A stretch of DNA of 64,000 nucleotides from Paludisphaera mucosa (GTDB lineage: Bacteria; Planctomycetota; Planctomycetia; Isosphaerales; Isosphaeraceae). The stretch lies in contig NZ_JARRAG010000001.1 in the NCBI RefSeq assembly GCF_029589435.1, positions 920,808 through 984,807 of the forward strand. Direction: 5' to 3'. The notes below the pieces were generated by a model that was given only the letters and a program-made list of their open reading frames with translations, had not been told where the DNA came from and ran no database searches. The number at the start of each line of letters is the position of its first letter. The first letter of the stretch is position 1. The position numbers were made by a program, and so were the translations under genes. Below, piece by piece: positions 51,286 to 59,387 of the stretch.

Positions 51286-52620
51286 TCAATCGCCCCCGGT
51301 GCGGAGCCACGCGTCGAGATCCTTCTTGATCCCGCCGGCCAACTCCGGGTGTTCGGCCGCGACGTCCCGGCGCTCCGCCGGGTCGCTCGCGACGTGGTAT
51401 AACTCGGGCTTCCCCCCCCGCGTGACGACCAGTTTGAAATCCCCCCGCATCGCGGCGACCTGCTCGGCCCCTTCGTCCCGCCATTCCCAGAACAGCGTGC
51501 GACCCGGCACCTCCCCGCGACCCAGCCAGGCCGGCAGGACGTTCAGGCCGTCCACACGCCAGGAAGGATCGACGGCCGCTCCGGCCGCGGCGGCGAACGT
51601 GGGCAGCAGGTCGATGAGGCCGGTAACCTCCTGCGAGACGCCCCCGGCCGGGATCCGTCCGGGCCAGCGGGCGAAGGCCGGGATCCGGATACCACCTTCC
51701 CACAACGTCCGCTTCTGGCCCCGGAACGGCCGATTGCTGTCGACCGCGGAGCTCACGCCGAGATTGCCGGCCTCGAATGTAGCGCCGTTGTCGCTCGCGA
51801 AGACGACCAGCGTGTCGTTGCTCAGGCCCAGCGACTCGATCCGGTCGACGAGCCGCCCGACGTTCGCGTCGAGCCGCGTGACCATGCCGGCGTAGGCCGC
51901 GGAGAGCGCCTGGTCGGGCTTCGGCTCCGGGAGCTTCCCGCGGTGCTTCTCGACCTCGTCGGCCGGCGCGGCGATCGTGAAATGGGTCGCGACGTAGGCG
52001 ACGTAGAGGAAGAACGGCTTCTCGCGGCGCCGATCCAGGAAATCGATCGCCTGGTCTGTGAACAGGTCGTCGACGTAGCCCGCCACGGGCACTTTTTGAC
52101 GCGCTTTCCACAGCTGCTTGGGAAATTTTTCCCAGGCCGCAGTGGCGTCGGTGTATCCGAAGAACTCGTCAAAGCCCTGGTCGAGCGGGTGGACGAAATC
52201 TTTGGCGCCCGCCCGGGGGCGGCCGTGGTGCCACTTGCCGAACAGGCCGGTGGCGTAGCCCGACGGCCTGAGGGCCTCGGCGATGGTCGTCTGCTCGGCC
52301 GGCAGGTCGTCGCTGTTCCTGGCGACGCCCGAGTGGATCGTGTACTTGCCGGTGAGGAAGGCCCCGCGACTGGGGGCGCAGATCGGCGCTGCGGCGTAGC
52401 AACGCTTGAGCACGACCCCTTCGCTGGCGAGCCGATCGAGACGCGGGGTCGCCCACTCGGTCCGGCCGTTGAAGCCCACGTCGCCCCATCCGAGGTCGTC
52501 GGCGACGATCAGGAGGATGTTGGGCGGCCGATCAGCGGCGGACGCCGGGTCGACGGACAGGGCCCAGGCGGCCAGCGTCGACACCGTCGCCGCGATCCAG
52601 GCGTAACGACCTCGTCTCAT
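51286..52620 (-). CDS. Secreted sulfatase (formylglycine-dependent)
   Basis: A 444-residue arylsulfatase-family enzyme. A signal peptide (about residues 1-29, ending DPASAAD) is followed by PPNILLIVADDLGWGD, with Asp41-Asp42 as calcium ligands, and CAPSRGAFLTGKY, where Cys81 is the residue converted to formylglycine. FASDNGATFE near residue 270 is the second metal site, and HHGRPRAG and KWHHGRP-type His residues are present. It cleaves sulfate esters, probably on sulfated algal polysaccharides or glycans; the exact substrate cannot be told. Activity needs a formylglycine-generating or AtsB-type maturase, none of which is nearby. GAGGGA lies just before the ATG. Confidence 0.9.
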   Translation of the reverse strand: MRRGRYAWIAATVSTLAAWALSVDPASAADRPPNILLIVADDLGWGDVGFNGRTEWATPRLDRLASEGVVLKRCYAAAPICAPSRGAFLTGKYTIHSGVARNSDDLPAEQTTIAEALRPSGYATGLFGKWHHGRPRAGAKDFVHPLDQGFDEFFGYTDATAAWEKFPKQLWKARQKVPVAGYVDDLFTDQAIDFLDRRREKPFFLYVAYVATHFTIAAPADEVEKHRGKLPEPKPDQALSAAYAGMVTRLDANVGRLVDRIESLGLSNDTLVVFASDNGATFEAGNLGVSSAVDSNRPFRGQKRTLWEGGIRIPAFARWPGRIPAGGVSQEVTGLIDLLPTFAAAAGAAVDPSWRVDGLNVLPAWLGRGEVPGRTLFWEWRDEGAEQVAAMRGDFKLVVTRGGKPELYHVASDPAERRDVAAEHPELAGGIKKDLDAWLRTGGD

Positions 52621-52952
52621 CGCTTCGCTTCCCTCTTCGTCGCGGTACTCGACCCGCCCCGGCGTCGAGGCGACCTTCGCCCTCGTTCTCTCTTTTCGGA
52701 CCGCGACCTCGTCGTCCGCCAGTCAATCCATTGTATATCTATAAAATAAGTCTGGAATAGGTGCGGCGGATGATTGGTCGAAAAAAAGCAACACCGCGGC
52801 CTGCCATCGGTGCAGGCGGCGGCGGGTCGCGAGTTTTTGACTTGGGGTCGGGGCGGGGGGTATATTGACGGTGCCGGTGGGGCGAAGGTTGCCTCATGCG
52901 CCCGACTGCGGGAGCCCGAGCGACCTCCGAACTTTGGGCCTGGAGCCCGTTT
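52621..52952. other. Divergent promoter region, sulfatase / HtrA-like protease
   Basis: 332 bases between two divergent genes. It holds the HtrA promoter at 52837-52866 and, for the sulfatase, an AT-rich stretch around 52730-52760 with TATACA- and TACAAT-like boxes on minus, but no clear -35. No gene was seen. Confidence 0.5.
52837..52866 (+). promoter_or_regulatory. Promoter of the HtrA-like protease gene
   Basis: TTGACT (52837-52842), an 18-base spacer of almost pure G/C, and TATATT (52861-52866). Transcription would start near 52873, which fits the ATG at 52953 with GGAG upstream. Confidence 0.65.
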
Positions 52953-54500
52953 ATGAAGATGCGGTCGGCCTCGATCATGCTTGTGGCGGGCTCGCTGGGC
53001 GTGGGCCTCGGCGTCGGGTTCCAGATCGGCCGCGGGGGCGGGGTCCTCTCGGCCCAGGTCGGCGCGCCAGCTCCGGCGCTGGACGGGCCGGTGAATCCGT
53101 CGGTCCGAAAGGTCGGCCTGGTCGAGGCCAACGACGCCAAGGTCTACGACGAGCTGGTGCGCGAGTACGACCGCTTCAAGCACGTCGACCGCATGTTCGA
53201 GCTGGTCTCGCAGGCGGTCCGGCCGACGGTCGTCCACATCGTCACCCAGAAGACGACCCGGCACGAGGAGGGCCAGCGCGTCCGCAAGTTCGAGGAGACC
53301 GGCTCGGGCGTGATCGTCCGCAGCGACAAGGCCCCGGGCCTCTTCGTGCTGACGAATCACCACGTCATCGAGGGCGGCAAGAGCAACCGGATCCGGGTCT
53401 TCCTCCACGACGGTCGGTCGATCATCCCCGAGACGGTCTGGAGCGACGTCATGGCGGACATCGCCGTGCTCAAGCTCGACCGCGACGACCTTCCCGCGGC
53501 GCGATTGGGCGACAGCGACGCCGCCCAGATCGGCAGTTGGGTGCTGGCCCTGGGGAGCCCGTTCGGCCTGACCCACTCGGTCAGCCAGGGGATCATCAGC
53601 GCCCGCAGCCGCCATATGGACGAGCTTCAGGACGTCGAGAACCAGGACTTCCTCCAGACCGACGCCGCGATCAACCCCGGCAACTCGGGCGGGCCGCTCG
53701 TCAACATGCTGGGCGAGGTCGTCGGCATCAACAACTCGATCGCCAGCAGCCACGGCGGCAACGAGGGGGTCGGCTTCAGCATCCCGATCAACCTCGCCCG
53801 CTGGATCATGAACGAGCTGATCGTCCACGGCCGGGTCGCCCGGGGCGGCCTCGGCGTGGTCCTCGACCCCGACTTCCGGCCCGAGAAGGCCGTCGAACGC
53901 GGGCTCGATCGGCCTCGAGGCGCCCTCATCGAACGGGTCAGCCCGGACTCGCCGGCGTCGCGGGCGGGCGTCCGCGACGGTGACGTCGTGCTCCAGTTCG
54001 GCGGGGCCGCGATCCTTGACCTGAATCACCTGATCAACGCCGTCTCCATGTCGCCGATCGGCCAGCCCGCCGACCTGGTCGTCTGGCGCGACGGCCGGGA
54101 GGCGAAACTGCAGGTCACCGTCGCCGATCGCGAGCGCACGCTGGGGCCGCCCGTCGATCGGACCGAGGCCGCCCGCCAGGGCCGGTCCAAGGACCGCCCG
54201 GTCGGGCCCACGAGCCTGGCGCTGGGGCTGGAGCTAATGAGCCTCGACGGCGACCTGGCCGTCGGCCACGGCCTGCCCAAATCGTCCCGCGGGGCCCTGG
54301 TGGTGGCCGTCGAGGCCGAGAGCCCGTTCGCGCCCCTCTGCCGGGTCGACGACGTCATCTCGGCGATCAACGACCAGCCGATCCAGACCGCCGAGGAGGC
54401 CGTGCGGTTCCTCGCCCACGAGGACGCCGCGCCGCTCATCATCAGCCTCGACCGCGCGACGAACGGCCGCGTCGAGCGCCACGTGATCCGGGTCCCCTGA
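52953..54500 (+). CDS. HtrA/DegP-like trypsin-type protease with two PDZ domains
   Basis: A 515-residue membrane-anchored or exported protease. The first 30 residues have a hydrophobic anchor (IMLVAGSLGVGLGVGF). The chymotrypsin-fold domain has the triad His137 (TNHHVIEGG), Asp169 (MADIAVLKL) and Ser245 (NPGNSGGPL). Two PDZ domains follow: GVVLDPDF...GALIERVSPDSPASRAGVRDGD near 310-380 and GALVVAVEAESPFAPLCRVDDVI near 435-480. HtrA proteins degrade or refold misfolded periplasmic proteins. The ATG at 52953 has GGAG about 8 bases upstream and lies downstream of the promoter; an earlier ATG at 52896 lacks a ribosome site. trpD starts 4 bases after the stop. Confidence 0.9.
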   Translation: MKMRSASIMLVAGSLGVGLGVGFQIGRGGGVLSAQVGAPAPALDGPVNPSVRKVGLVEANDAKVYDELVREYDRFKHVDRMFELVSQAVRPTVVHIVTQKTTRHEEGQRVRKFEETGSGVIVRSDKAPGLFVLTNHHVIEGGKSNRIRVFLHDGRSIIPETVWSDVMADIAVLKLDRDDLPAARLGDSDAAQIGSWVLALGSPFGLTHSVSQGIISARSRHMDELQDVENQDFLQTDAAINPGNSGGPLVNMLGEVVGINNSIASSHGGNEGVGFSIPINLARWIMNELIVHGRVARGGLGVVLDPDFRPEKAVERGLDRPRGALIERVSPDSPASRAGVRDGDVVLQFGGAAILDLNHLINAVSMSPIGQPADLVVWRDGREAKLQVTVADRERTLGPPVDRTEAARQGRSKDRPVGPTSLALGLELMSLDGDLAVGHGLPKSSRGALVVAVEAESPFAPLCRVDDVISAINDQPIQTAEEAVRFLAHEDAAPLIISLDRATNGRVERHVIRVP

Positions 54501-54503
54501 CGC

Positions 54504-55535
54504 ATGGAAGCCTCCGAAACGCTCACGACGGCGATCGAAACCCTGGCCGCGGGTCGTCCTCTGGACGCTGGGGAGACTCGGCGGGCGGTCGAGGCGATCC
54601 TCGACGGCCGGGTCGGCGACGTCGAGACCGCGGCCTTCCTGACCGCCCTGCACATCAAGGGCGAGACGGGCGATGAACTGCTCGGGGCCGTTCAGGCGAT
54701 CCGAGAACGGATGATCCCGTTCGACGCGGGCCGGGTCGACGCGATCGACACCTGCGGCACGGGCGGCGACCGCGCCGGAACCGTGAACATCTCGACCGGG
54801 GCGGCCGTGGTCGTCGCCGCCTGCGGGGTCCCGGTGGTCAAGCACGGCAACCGCGCCGCGTCGGGGAAGTCGGGCAGCTCCGACGTCTTGATGGAACTCG
54901 GCGTGTCGGTCGAGGCGGACCCCGCCGTCCTTCGTTCGGCGCTCGACGAGCTTGGCGTCGCCTTCCTCTTCGCCCCTCGGTTCCATCCCGGCCTGCGGGG
55001 GGTCGCCCCGATCCGCCGCCGGCTCCCCTTCCGAACCGTCTTCAACCTGGTGGGGCCGCTCTGCAACCCGGCCTCGCCGCCGTTACAGCTCGTGGGCGTG
55101 CCCGACCCCGGCAACGCCCGCCGGATGGCCGAAGTCCTGGCGCGGACGCCGACGACCCGCCGCGCGGCCGTCGTGCGCGGGGCCGACGGCCTCGACGAGG
55201 TGACCCTGAGCGGCCCGACGGAGGTCCTGCTCGTCGAAAACGGCCGGATCTCGAGCCTCGCCTGGCGGCCGGACGATTTCGGGCTCCCCGAGACGAGTGC
55301 CGACGGCCTGGGCGTCGACGGCCCGGCGGAGAGCGCCTCGCTGCTACGCCAGGCCTTCGCGGGCGAGCCTGGCCCGGTGCGGCTCTATCTCCTCGCCAAC
55401 GCCGCCGCCGCGCTCTGGACGGCCGAGGGCGTTTCGTTGCGCGACGCCGTCGCCCGCGCCGCGGAGGCGCTCGACTCGGGACGCGCCGCCAGGCTGCTGG
55501 AACGCTGGGCGATCCGGACTCACGAACCGTTGTGA
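54504..55535 (+). CDS. trpD: Anthranilate phosphoribosyltransferase TrpD
   Basis: A 343-residue enzyme of tryptophan synthesis. DTCGTGGD near residue 79 is the PRPP-binding signature, KHGNRAASGKSGSSDVL and the FAPRFHPGL loop are conserved, and RTVFNLVGPLCNPA is the family hallmark. It joins anthranilate and PRPP, the second step from chorismate. No other trp gene is present; it follows the protease by 3 bases without its own ribosome site, so it is probably translated by reinitiation. The GNAT gene converges and overlaps the last 16 bases. Confidence 0.94.
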   Translation: MEASETLTTAIETLAAGRPLDAGETRRAVEAILDGRVGDVETAAFLTALHIKGETGDELLGAVQAIRERMIPFDAGRVDAIDTCGTGGDRAGTVNISTGAAVVVAACGVPVVKHGNRAASGKSGSSDVLMELGVSVEADPAVLRSALDELGVAFLFAPRFHPGLRGVAPIRRRLPFRTVFNLVGPLCNPASPPLQLVGVPDPGNARRMAEVLARTPTTRRAAVVRGADGLDEVTLSGPTEVLLVENGRISSLAWRPDDFGLPETSADGLGVDGPAESASLLRQAFAGEPGPVRLYLLANAAAALWTAEGVSLRDAVARAAEALDSGRAARLLERWAIRTHEPL

Positions 55536-56035
55536 CGCCGGCCGTCGGGCTGGGAGCGTTCCATCCACAGCTCTTCGAGGACCGTATAGCCGGCCTCGTC
55601 GAGGCCCAGGGCCCGGTACGCGTCGCGGGCGCGATGGTTCTCGTCCTCGACGTAGAGGCGGATGCCGATGACGTCGCCGGCGGCCAGGGCCTCGTCGCGG
55701 ATACGCCGATAGAGGGCCTTGAAGACGCCCTGGCCCCGGTGTTCGGCGTCGATGTAGACGCTCTGCAGCCACCAGAGCCAGCCGTTGCGCCAGTCGCTCC
55801 ACTCACGGGTGATCGCCGTCTGGCCGATCACCCGGCCGTCGCGGTCCGCCGCGATCCAGTAGCGGAGGCGGTCGGGATCGGCGAGGGCGCGCGCGACGCC
55901 GTCGCGGAGGATCGCGGGGTCGAGGACCTTGTCCTCGGTCTCGTGGGCGAGCCGTCCGTTGAAGTCCACGATGGCGTCGAGGTCGGCGGCCGCGGCGTCG
56001 CGGATCGAGAAGTTCGAGGTCGGGCGGGCGTCCAT
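55520..56035 (-). CDS. GNAT family N-acetyltransferase
   Basis: A 171-residue acetyltransferase. FSIRDAAAADLDAIVDFN opens the fold, VIGQTAIT and LWWLQSVYIDAEHRGQGVFKALYRRI supply the acetyl-CoA loop (RGQGV, motif A), and RLYVEDENHRARDAYRALGL is motif B with the conserved Asn and Tyr. The substrate is unknown. Its start shares one base with the stop of the rhomboid gene upstream (TGATG), so the two are coupled. The last 16 bases overlap trpD on the other strand. Confidence 0.88.
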   Translation of the reverse strand: MDARPTSNFSIRDAAAADLDAIVDFNGRLAHETEDKVLDPAILRDGVARALADPDRLRYWIAADRDGRVIGQTAITREWSDWRNGWLWWLQSVYIDAEHRGQGVFKALYRRIRDEALAAGDVIGIRLYVEDENHRARDAYRALGLDEAGYTVLEELWMERSQPDGRRHNGS

Positions 56036-56958
56036 CAGTGACGGTCGCTCCGGCGGTCGCGGGCGCGTCGGCTGGCTTCCTGAAGGACCCCACGCTCCTC
56101 GTCCGTCAGCCCGTCGCCCCCCTCGCGCGCGATCTTGGCGAGGACCTCGTCGAGCCGGGCGTCGAGTTGCTCCGCGGGCAGGACGTTGGCGGACGGCGCC
56201 AGGGCCCCGACCGTCTCGCCCGCACTACGCGTCGGCACGGGGGTGCGCGGCCGGGTCGACTCGTAGCGCGGCGGCGTGACGACCTTGAGGCGGGGTCGGC
56301 CGATCCTCCCGGCCGTCAGCCGCGACCAGCGGAGGTCGAAGTGCTTGAAGGCCAGGGCGAAGGCCGCGCCGGCGAGGTGCGACTCGAACGCCACCGGGCC
56401 GCCCCGACCGTCGACCACCATCGGCCAGACGAGGTAGATCGTCAGCACGAGCCACATCGGCATCGGCACGAGGATGAACAGAATCTCGCGGCGCGGGTAG
56501 TAGAGGGTGTAGAGCGTCAGCACGGCCATGACCGCCCCGGAGGCACCGATCATGTAGCTCGGGCCGGACGTGAAGGCCTGCACGACGGCCCAGCAGAGCG
56601 TGCTGACGATCGCCGAGGCCAGGTAGAAGGCGAGGAAGTCGCGGCTGCCGTAGAGCGACTCCATCTCCCGGCCCACGAACCACAGGAACAGCATGTTCCC
56701 GAAGATGTGCCAGAGGGTCCTCTGGTCGTGCAGGAAGGTGGCCGTCAGCAGCTCCCAGACCCGGCCCTTCTGGAAGATCCCCTCGGGCGAGGCGGCGAGC
56801 CAGTCGCGGACGAAGGCCGGGTCGACGTGGAAGGCGCGCTCGATCAGGAAGACGGCCACGTTGATGAGGATGAGCGCGGTGCACCAGGGGGCCGTCCCCC
56901 CGAACCAGGCGGGACCGCTCTTCTCGCCACGATAATACTCGCGGTCGTAAATCCCCAT
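56035..56958 (-). CDS. Rhomboid family intramembrane protease (second)
   Basis: A 307-residue membrane protein. FLHDQRTLWHIFGNMLFLWFVG is the first hallmark, the nucleophile Ser140 lies in GASGAVMAV, and the second catalytic residue is His194 in SHLAGA. The protein has about six membrane segments in residues 26-205 and a long cytoplasmic C-terminal tail that is basic then acidic and disordered, ending in a short helical unit LDARLDEVLAKIAREGGDGLTDEE, like a SHOCT end. It differs from the first rhomboid in having the tail instead of the N-terminal acidic region. GGAG is 5 bases before the ATG. Coupled with the GNAT gene downstream. Confidence 0.87.
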   Translation of the reverse strand: MGIYDREYYRGEKSGPAWFGGTAPWCTALILINVAVFLIERAFHVDPAFVRDWLAASPEGIFQKGRVWELLTATFLHDQRTLWHIFGNMLFLWFVGREMESLYGSRDFLAFYLASAIVSTLCWAVVQAFTSGPSYMIGASGAVMAVLTLYTLYYPRREILFILVPMPMWLVLTIYLVWPMVVDGRGGPVAFESHLAGAAFALAFKHFDLRWSRLTAGRIGRPRLKVVTPPRYESTRPRTPVPTRSAGETVGALAPSANVLPAEQLDARLDEVLAKIAREGGDGLTDEERGVLQEASRRARDRRSDRH

Positions 56959-57157
56959 CTTGGCTCCGCTCCCGGGAAAGGGGACGATCGGCCGCGGTCG
57001 GATCGCGTCGGGAAACGGCCGAGGGCCTCGAAATCATCATCGGGACGGCGGCGGGAACTGTCAACGGCTGGCGCGGCGGGTCGAGCAGGGGGGCGGCCCC
57101 GGCGGTTCGAGGGCGCCCGTCCGGGCCGAGAGGGTCCGATCGAGGGCGGCGGTCGGA

Positions 57158-57541
57158 TCAGTCGAGCTCGAGGGCGGCGATGGCCTCGTTGCGGGTGTCG
57201 TAGATCGGCCAGACGATGTCGAGCGAGGTCACCCGGAGCAACTCGCGGGTCCGCGGGGTCACGCCCGAGAGCGCCATCGAACCGCCGTTGGCGGAGGCCA
57301 GCTTCCAGGTGCGGATCAGGAGCGCCAGGAACATCGACCCGAAGTAGTTGACCCGGCTGAGGTCGAAGACGATCAGGGGATCGTCCTGCCTCTTGATCGG
57401 CTCGAGGATCAGTTCGGCGGCCTGCTCTTCCAGGCGGAACGACAGCTTCTCCAACGCGGGGGTCGCCGTGATGACGGTCACGTCGCCATGACGCTCGATC
57501 GTGAAGGCCTCGTCGGTCATGTTGGTTTTCTTGGTGACCAT
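57158..57541 (-). CDS. STAS domain protein (third in the window)
   Basis: A 127-residue single-domain protein of STAS type: FTIERHGDVTVITATPALEKL, PLIVFDLSRVNYFGSMFLALLIRTWKLA with Gly-Ser-Met at the usual phospho-site, and GGSMALSGVTPRTRELLRVTSLDIVWPIYDTRNEAI as the final strand and helix. It lacks a kinase or sigma factor neighbour. The upstream ATG at 57541 is used; an internal ATG at 57520 (MTDEAF) is equally possible since neither has a clear ribosome site. It stands alone, 199 bases from the rhomboid gene. Confidence 0.8.
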   Translation of the reverse strand: MVTKKTNMTDEAFTIERHGDVTVITATPALEKLSFRLEEQAAELILEPIKRQDDPLIVFDLSRVNYFGSMFLALLIRTWKLASANGGSMALSGVTPRTRELLRVTSLDIVWPIYDTRNEAIAALELD

Positions 57542-57738
57542 CTGTGGGCGCTCGCTTCGATGAGGTGCCGAATCAAGCCGAGACGTGGGGGACGACCTGC
57601 AAGGTCTGCCCCCCTAGCCTAGGGTTTCGCCCCTGCCGGAGCAAGGTCGAAGGCGGCCGACCGGCGGCCCGTCGCCGTCGCGGACCGGCCCGCCGCGGCG
57701 GCGCCGGGCGGGCTCGGATGGTCGGGAAGGCGGCCGGC

Positions 57739-57963
57739 TCAGGCCGACGGGCGGCAGTTCGAGAAGGCGCGGACCACCTCGTAGAGGTCGCCGCTGACGA
57801 GCATCTCGTCGTTCTCGAAGTCGCGGAGCCAGACGTAGTTGTCGCGATACGCCTGGGCCAGCAGGGGATACAGGTCGCAAAGCCGGATGGGGATGGACGG
57901 AGCCTCGGCCTCTTGGGTGTCTTCCTCGGGGTACGGGAAGAGTCGCAGACGTGCGGTCGCCAT
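57739..57963 (-). CDS. Small acidic protein of unknown function
   Basis: A 74-residue soluble protein. It begins MATARLRLFPYPEEDTQEAEAP, with an acidic central part followed by IPIRLCDLYPLLAQAYRDNYVWLRDFENDEMLVSGDLYEVVRAF. The second half looks like a compact helical unit rich in Tyr, Asp and Leu. It is not a family I can name. GGAGG about 10 bases before the ATG at 57963 and the composition support a real gene. It may be conserved among relatives. Confidence 0.65.
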   Translation of the reverse strand: MATARLRLFPYPEEDTQEAEAPSIPIRLCDLYPLLAQAYRDNYVWLRDFENDEMLVSGDLYEVVRAFSNCRPSA

Positions 57964-58325
57964 CGATTTTCGTCCTCCGTGCATTCCCACGGGCCGGGAG
58001 CCGATCGGTCCCAGGGCCGCTACATGATCCGCTCGAGGGCCGAGCACGAGTCCGGGGCGCGTCGGCGAGACGTGATCTCGACCCGCCCGGCTCGATCCTG
58101 ACCGGTTCATCCATCGGCGCGCGACGGGGCGCGACATCAGGAAAAACGACGCAGCGTCTTTCGGAGGCCCCCGGACGAGTGCTTTCTCGTTTTGGCCTCT
58201 TCGCGCGGAAGGTCCGTCTGCTATAGTCGATGGGCCGACTCGAACGGCGATCCGCGGCCTCTGCAGACCGGGAACGCTCCGCTCGGCCCCGCACGGATCC
58301 CACACCTTTGCAAAGGCCCCTCTGC
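57964..58325. other. Divergent region, small protein / apbE
   Basis: 362 bases. TATAGT at 58222-58227 on plus is a good -10 for apbE, with TCTTCG (58198-58203) as a poor -35 candidate. No clear promoter was found for the small minus-strand gene, and no gene was seen inside. Confidence 0.45.
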
Positions 58326-59381
58326 GTGAAGGCTCCTCGAAGCGGAGTGAATCGTCGCGACCTCATGCGGCTGCGGCGGCTGGGCTCGGAGACGCCCCGC
58401 GGCACCGCCGAGGCCCCCGGCGCGACCGACCTGCTCCGCATCCACCGCCCGGGAATGGGCTCGGCCTTCGAAATCCGCCTCGGCGCCCGCGTCCCCGGCG
58501 CCGTGGAACTGGCCGGCCGCGCGCTCGACCGGGTCGAGGCCCTGGAAGTCCAGCTCACGATCTATAGCGACGATTCCGAGGTCAGCCGCCTCAACCGCAC
58601 GGCCCACGCCGGCCCGGTCGCGGTCGAATCCGGCCTCTTCGCCCTCCTCGAACGCGCCCGCGCCCTCTCGGAATGGAGCGGAGGGGCCTACGACGTCACG
58701 GCGGGCGCCCTGTCCCAGGCCTGGGGTTTCGTCCGCGGCCCCAGACGCGTGCCATCCGAGGCCGAACGGACCGAGGCCCTGGCTCGGTCGGGCTGGCGCA
58801 AGCTGCGGCTCGACCGCGAACGGCGGACCGTCGCGTTCGACGTCGAGGGGATGGTGATCAACCTCGGCAGCATCGGCAAGGGGTTCGCGATCGACCGCGC
58901 GGTCGACGTTATCCGGAGCCACTGGCTGCCGACCTCGGCGCTGGTGCACGGCGGCCGGTCGAGCCTCTTCGCGCTGGGGTCGCCGCCGGGACGGTTCGCC
59001 GACCGCTGGGAGATCGCCCTGCGGAACCCGTTCGACGACGAGACGCCCCTGGGCGTCTTCCGCGTCCGGAACCGCGCGATCGGCACCTCGGGCGGCGCCT
59101 TCCAGCGGTTCGAGGCCGACGGCCGGACCTACGGCCACATCCTCGACCCCCGCACCGGTGAGCCGGCCGCGGGGCCGGCGAGCGTGACCGTCCTCGCCCC
59201 CGACGCCGCCGAGGCCGACGCGCTCTCGACGGCCCTGTACGTGATGGGACCCGAGGCCGCCCGCGACCTGGTCGCCCGCCGCCCCGAGGTCGGAGTCGTG
59301 TTCGTGGAGGAGGGCCCGGCCGACCGCAGCCCGCGCGTCGTCGCGATGGGGCTCGGCCCCGGCGATTACGCCTCCTCTTGA
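58326..59381 (+). CDS. apbE: FAD:protein FMN transferase ApbE
   Basis: A 351-residue exported flavin transferase. GMGSAFEIRLGA near residue 44 and EAQLTIYSDDSEVSRLN near 75 begin the fold. AYDVTAGALSQAWGF, INLGSIGKGFAIDRAVDVI and GGAFQRFEADGRTYGHILDPRTGEPA (metal and FAD region) are family hallmarks. TVLAPDAAEADALSTALYVMG is the ApbE metal-binding Asp-Ala-x-x-Ala-Asp-Ala region. It attaches FMN to Ser/Thr of periplasmic or membrane proteins. The N-terminus has twin arginines (NRRDLMRLRR), which suggests Tat export, although a hydrophobic core is missing. The start is GTG at 58326 (AAGG 9 bases upstream) or GTG at 58347. Confidence 0.9.
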   Translation: MKAPRSGVNRRDLMRLRRLGSETPRGTAEAPGATDLLRIHRPGMGSAFEIRLGARVPGAVELAGRALDRVEALEVQLTIYSDDSEVSRLNRTAHAGPVAVESGLFALLERARALSEWSGGAYDVTAGALSQAWGFVRGPRRVPSEAERTEALARSGWRKLRLDRERRTVAFDVEGMVINLGSIGKGFAIDRAVDVIRSHWLPTSALVHGGRSSLFALGSPPGRFADRWEIALRNPFDDETPLGVFRVRNRAIGTSGGAFQRFEADGRTYGHILDPRTGEPAAGPASVTVLAPDAAEADALSTALYVMGPEAARDLVARRPEVGVVFVEEGPADRSPRVVAMGLGPGDYASS

Positions 59382-59387
59382 CAGCCC

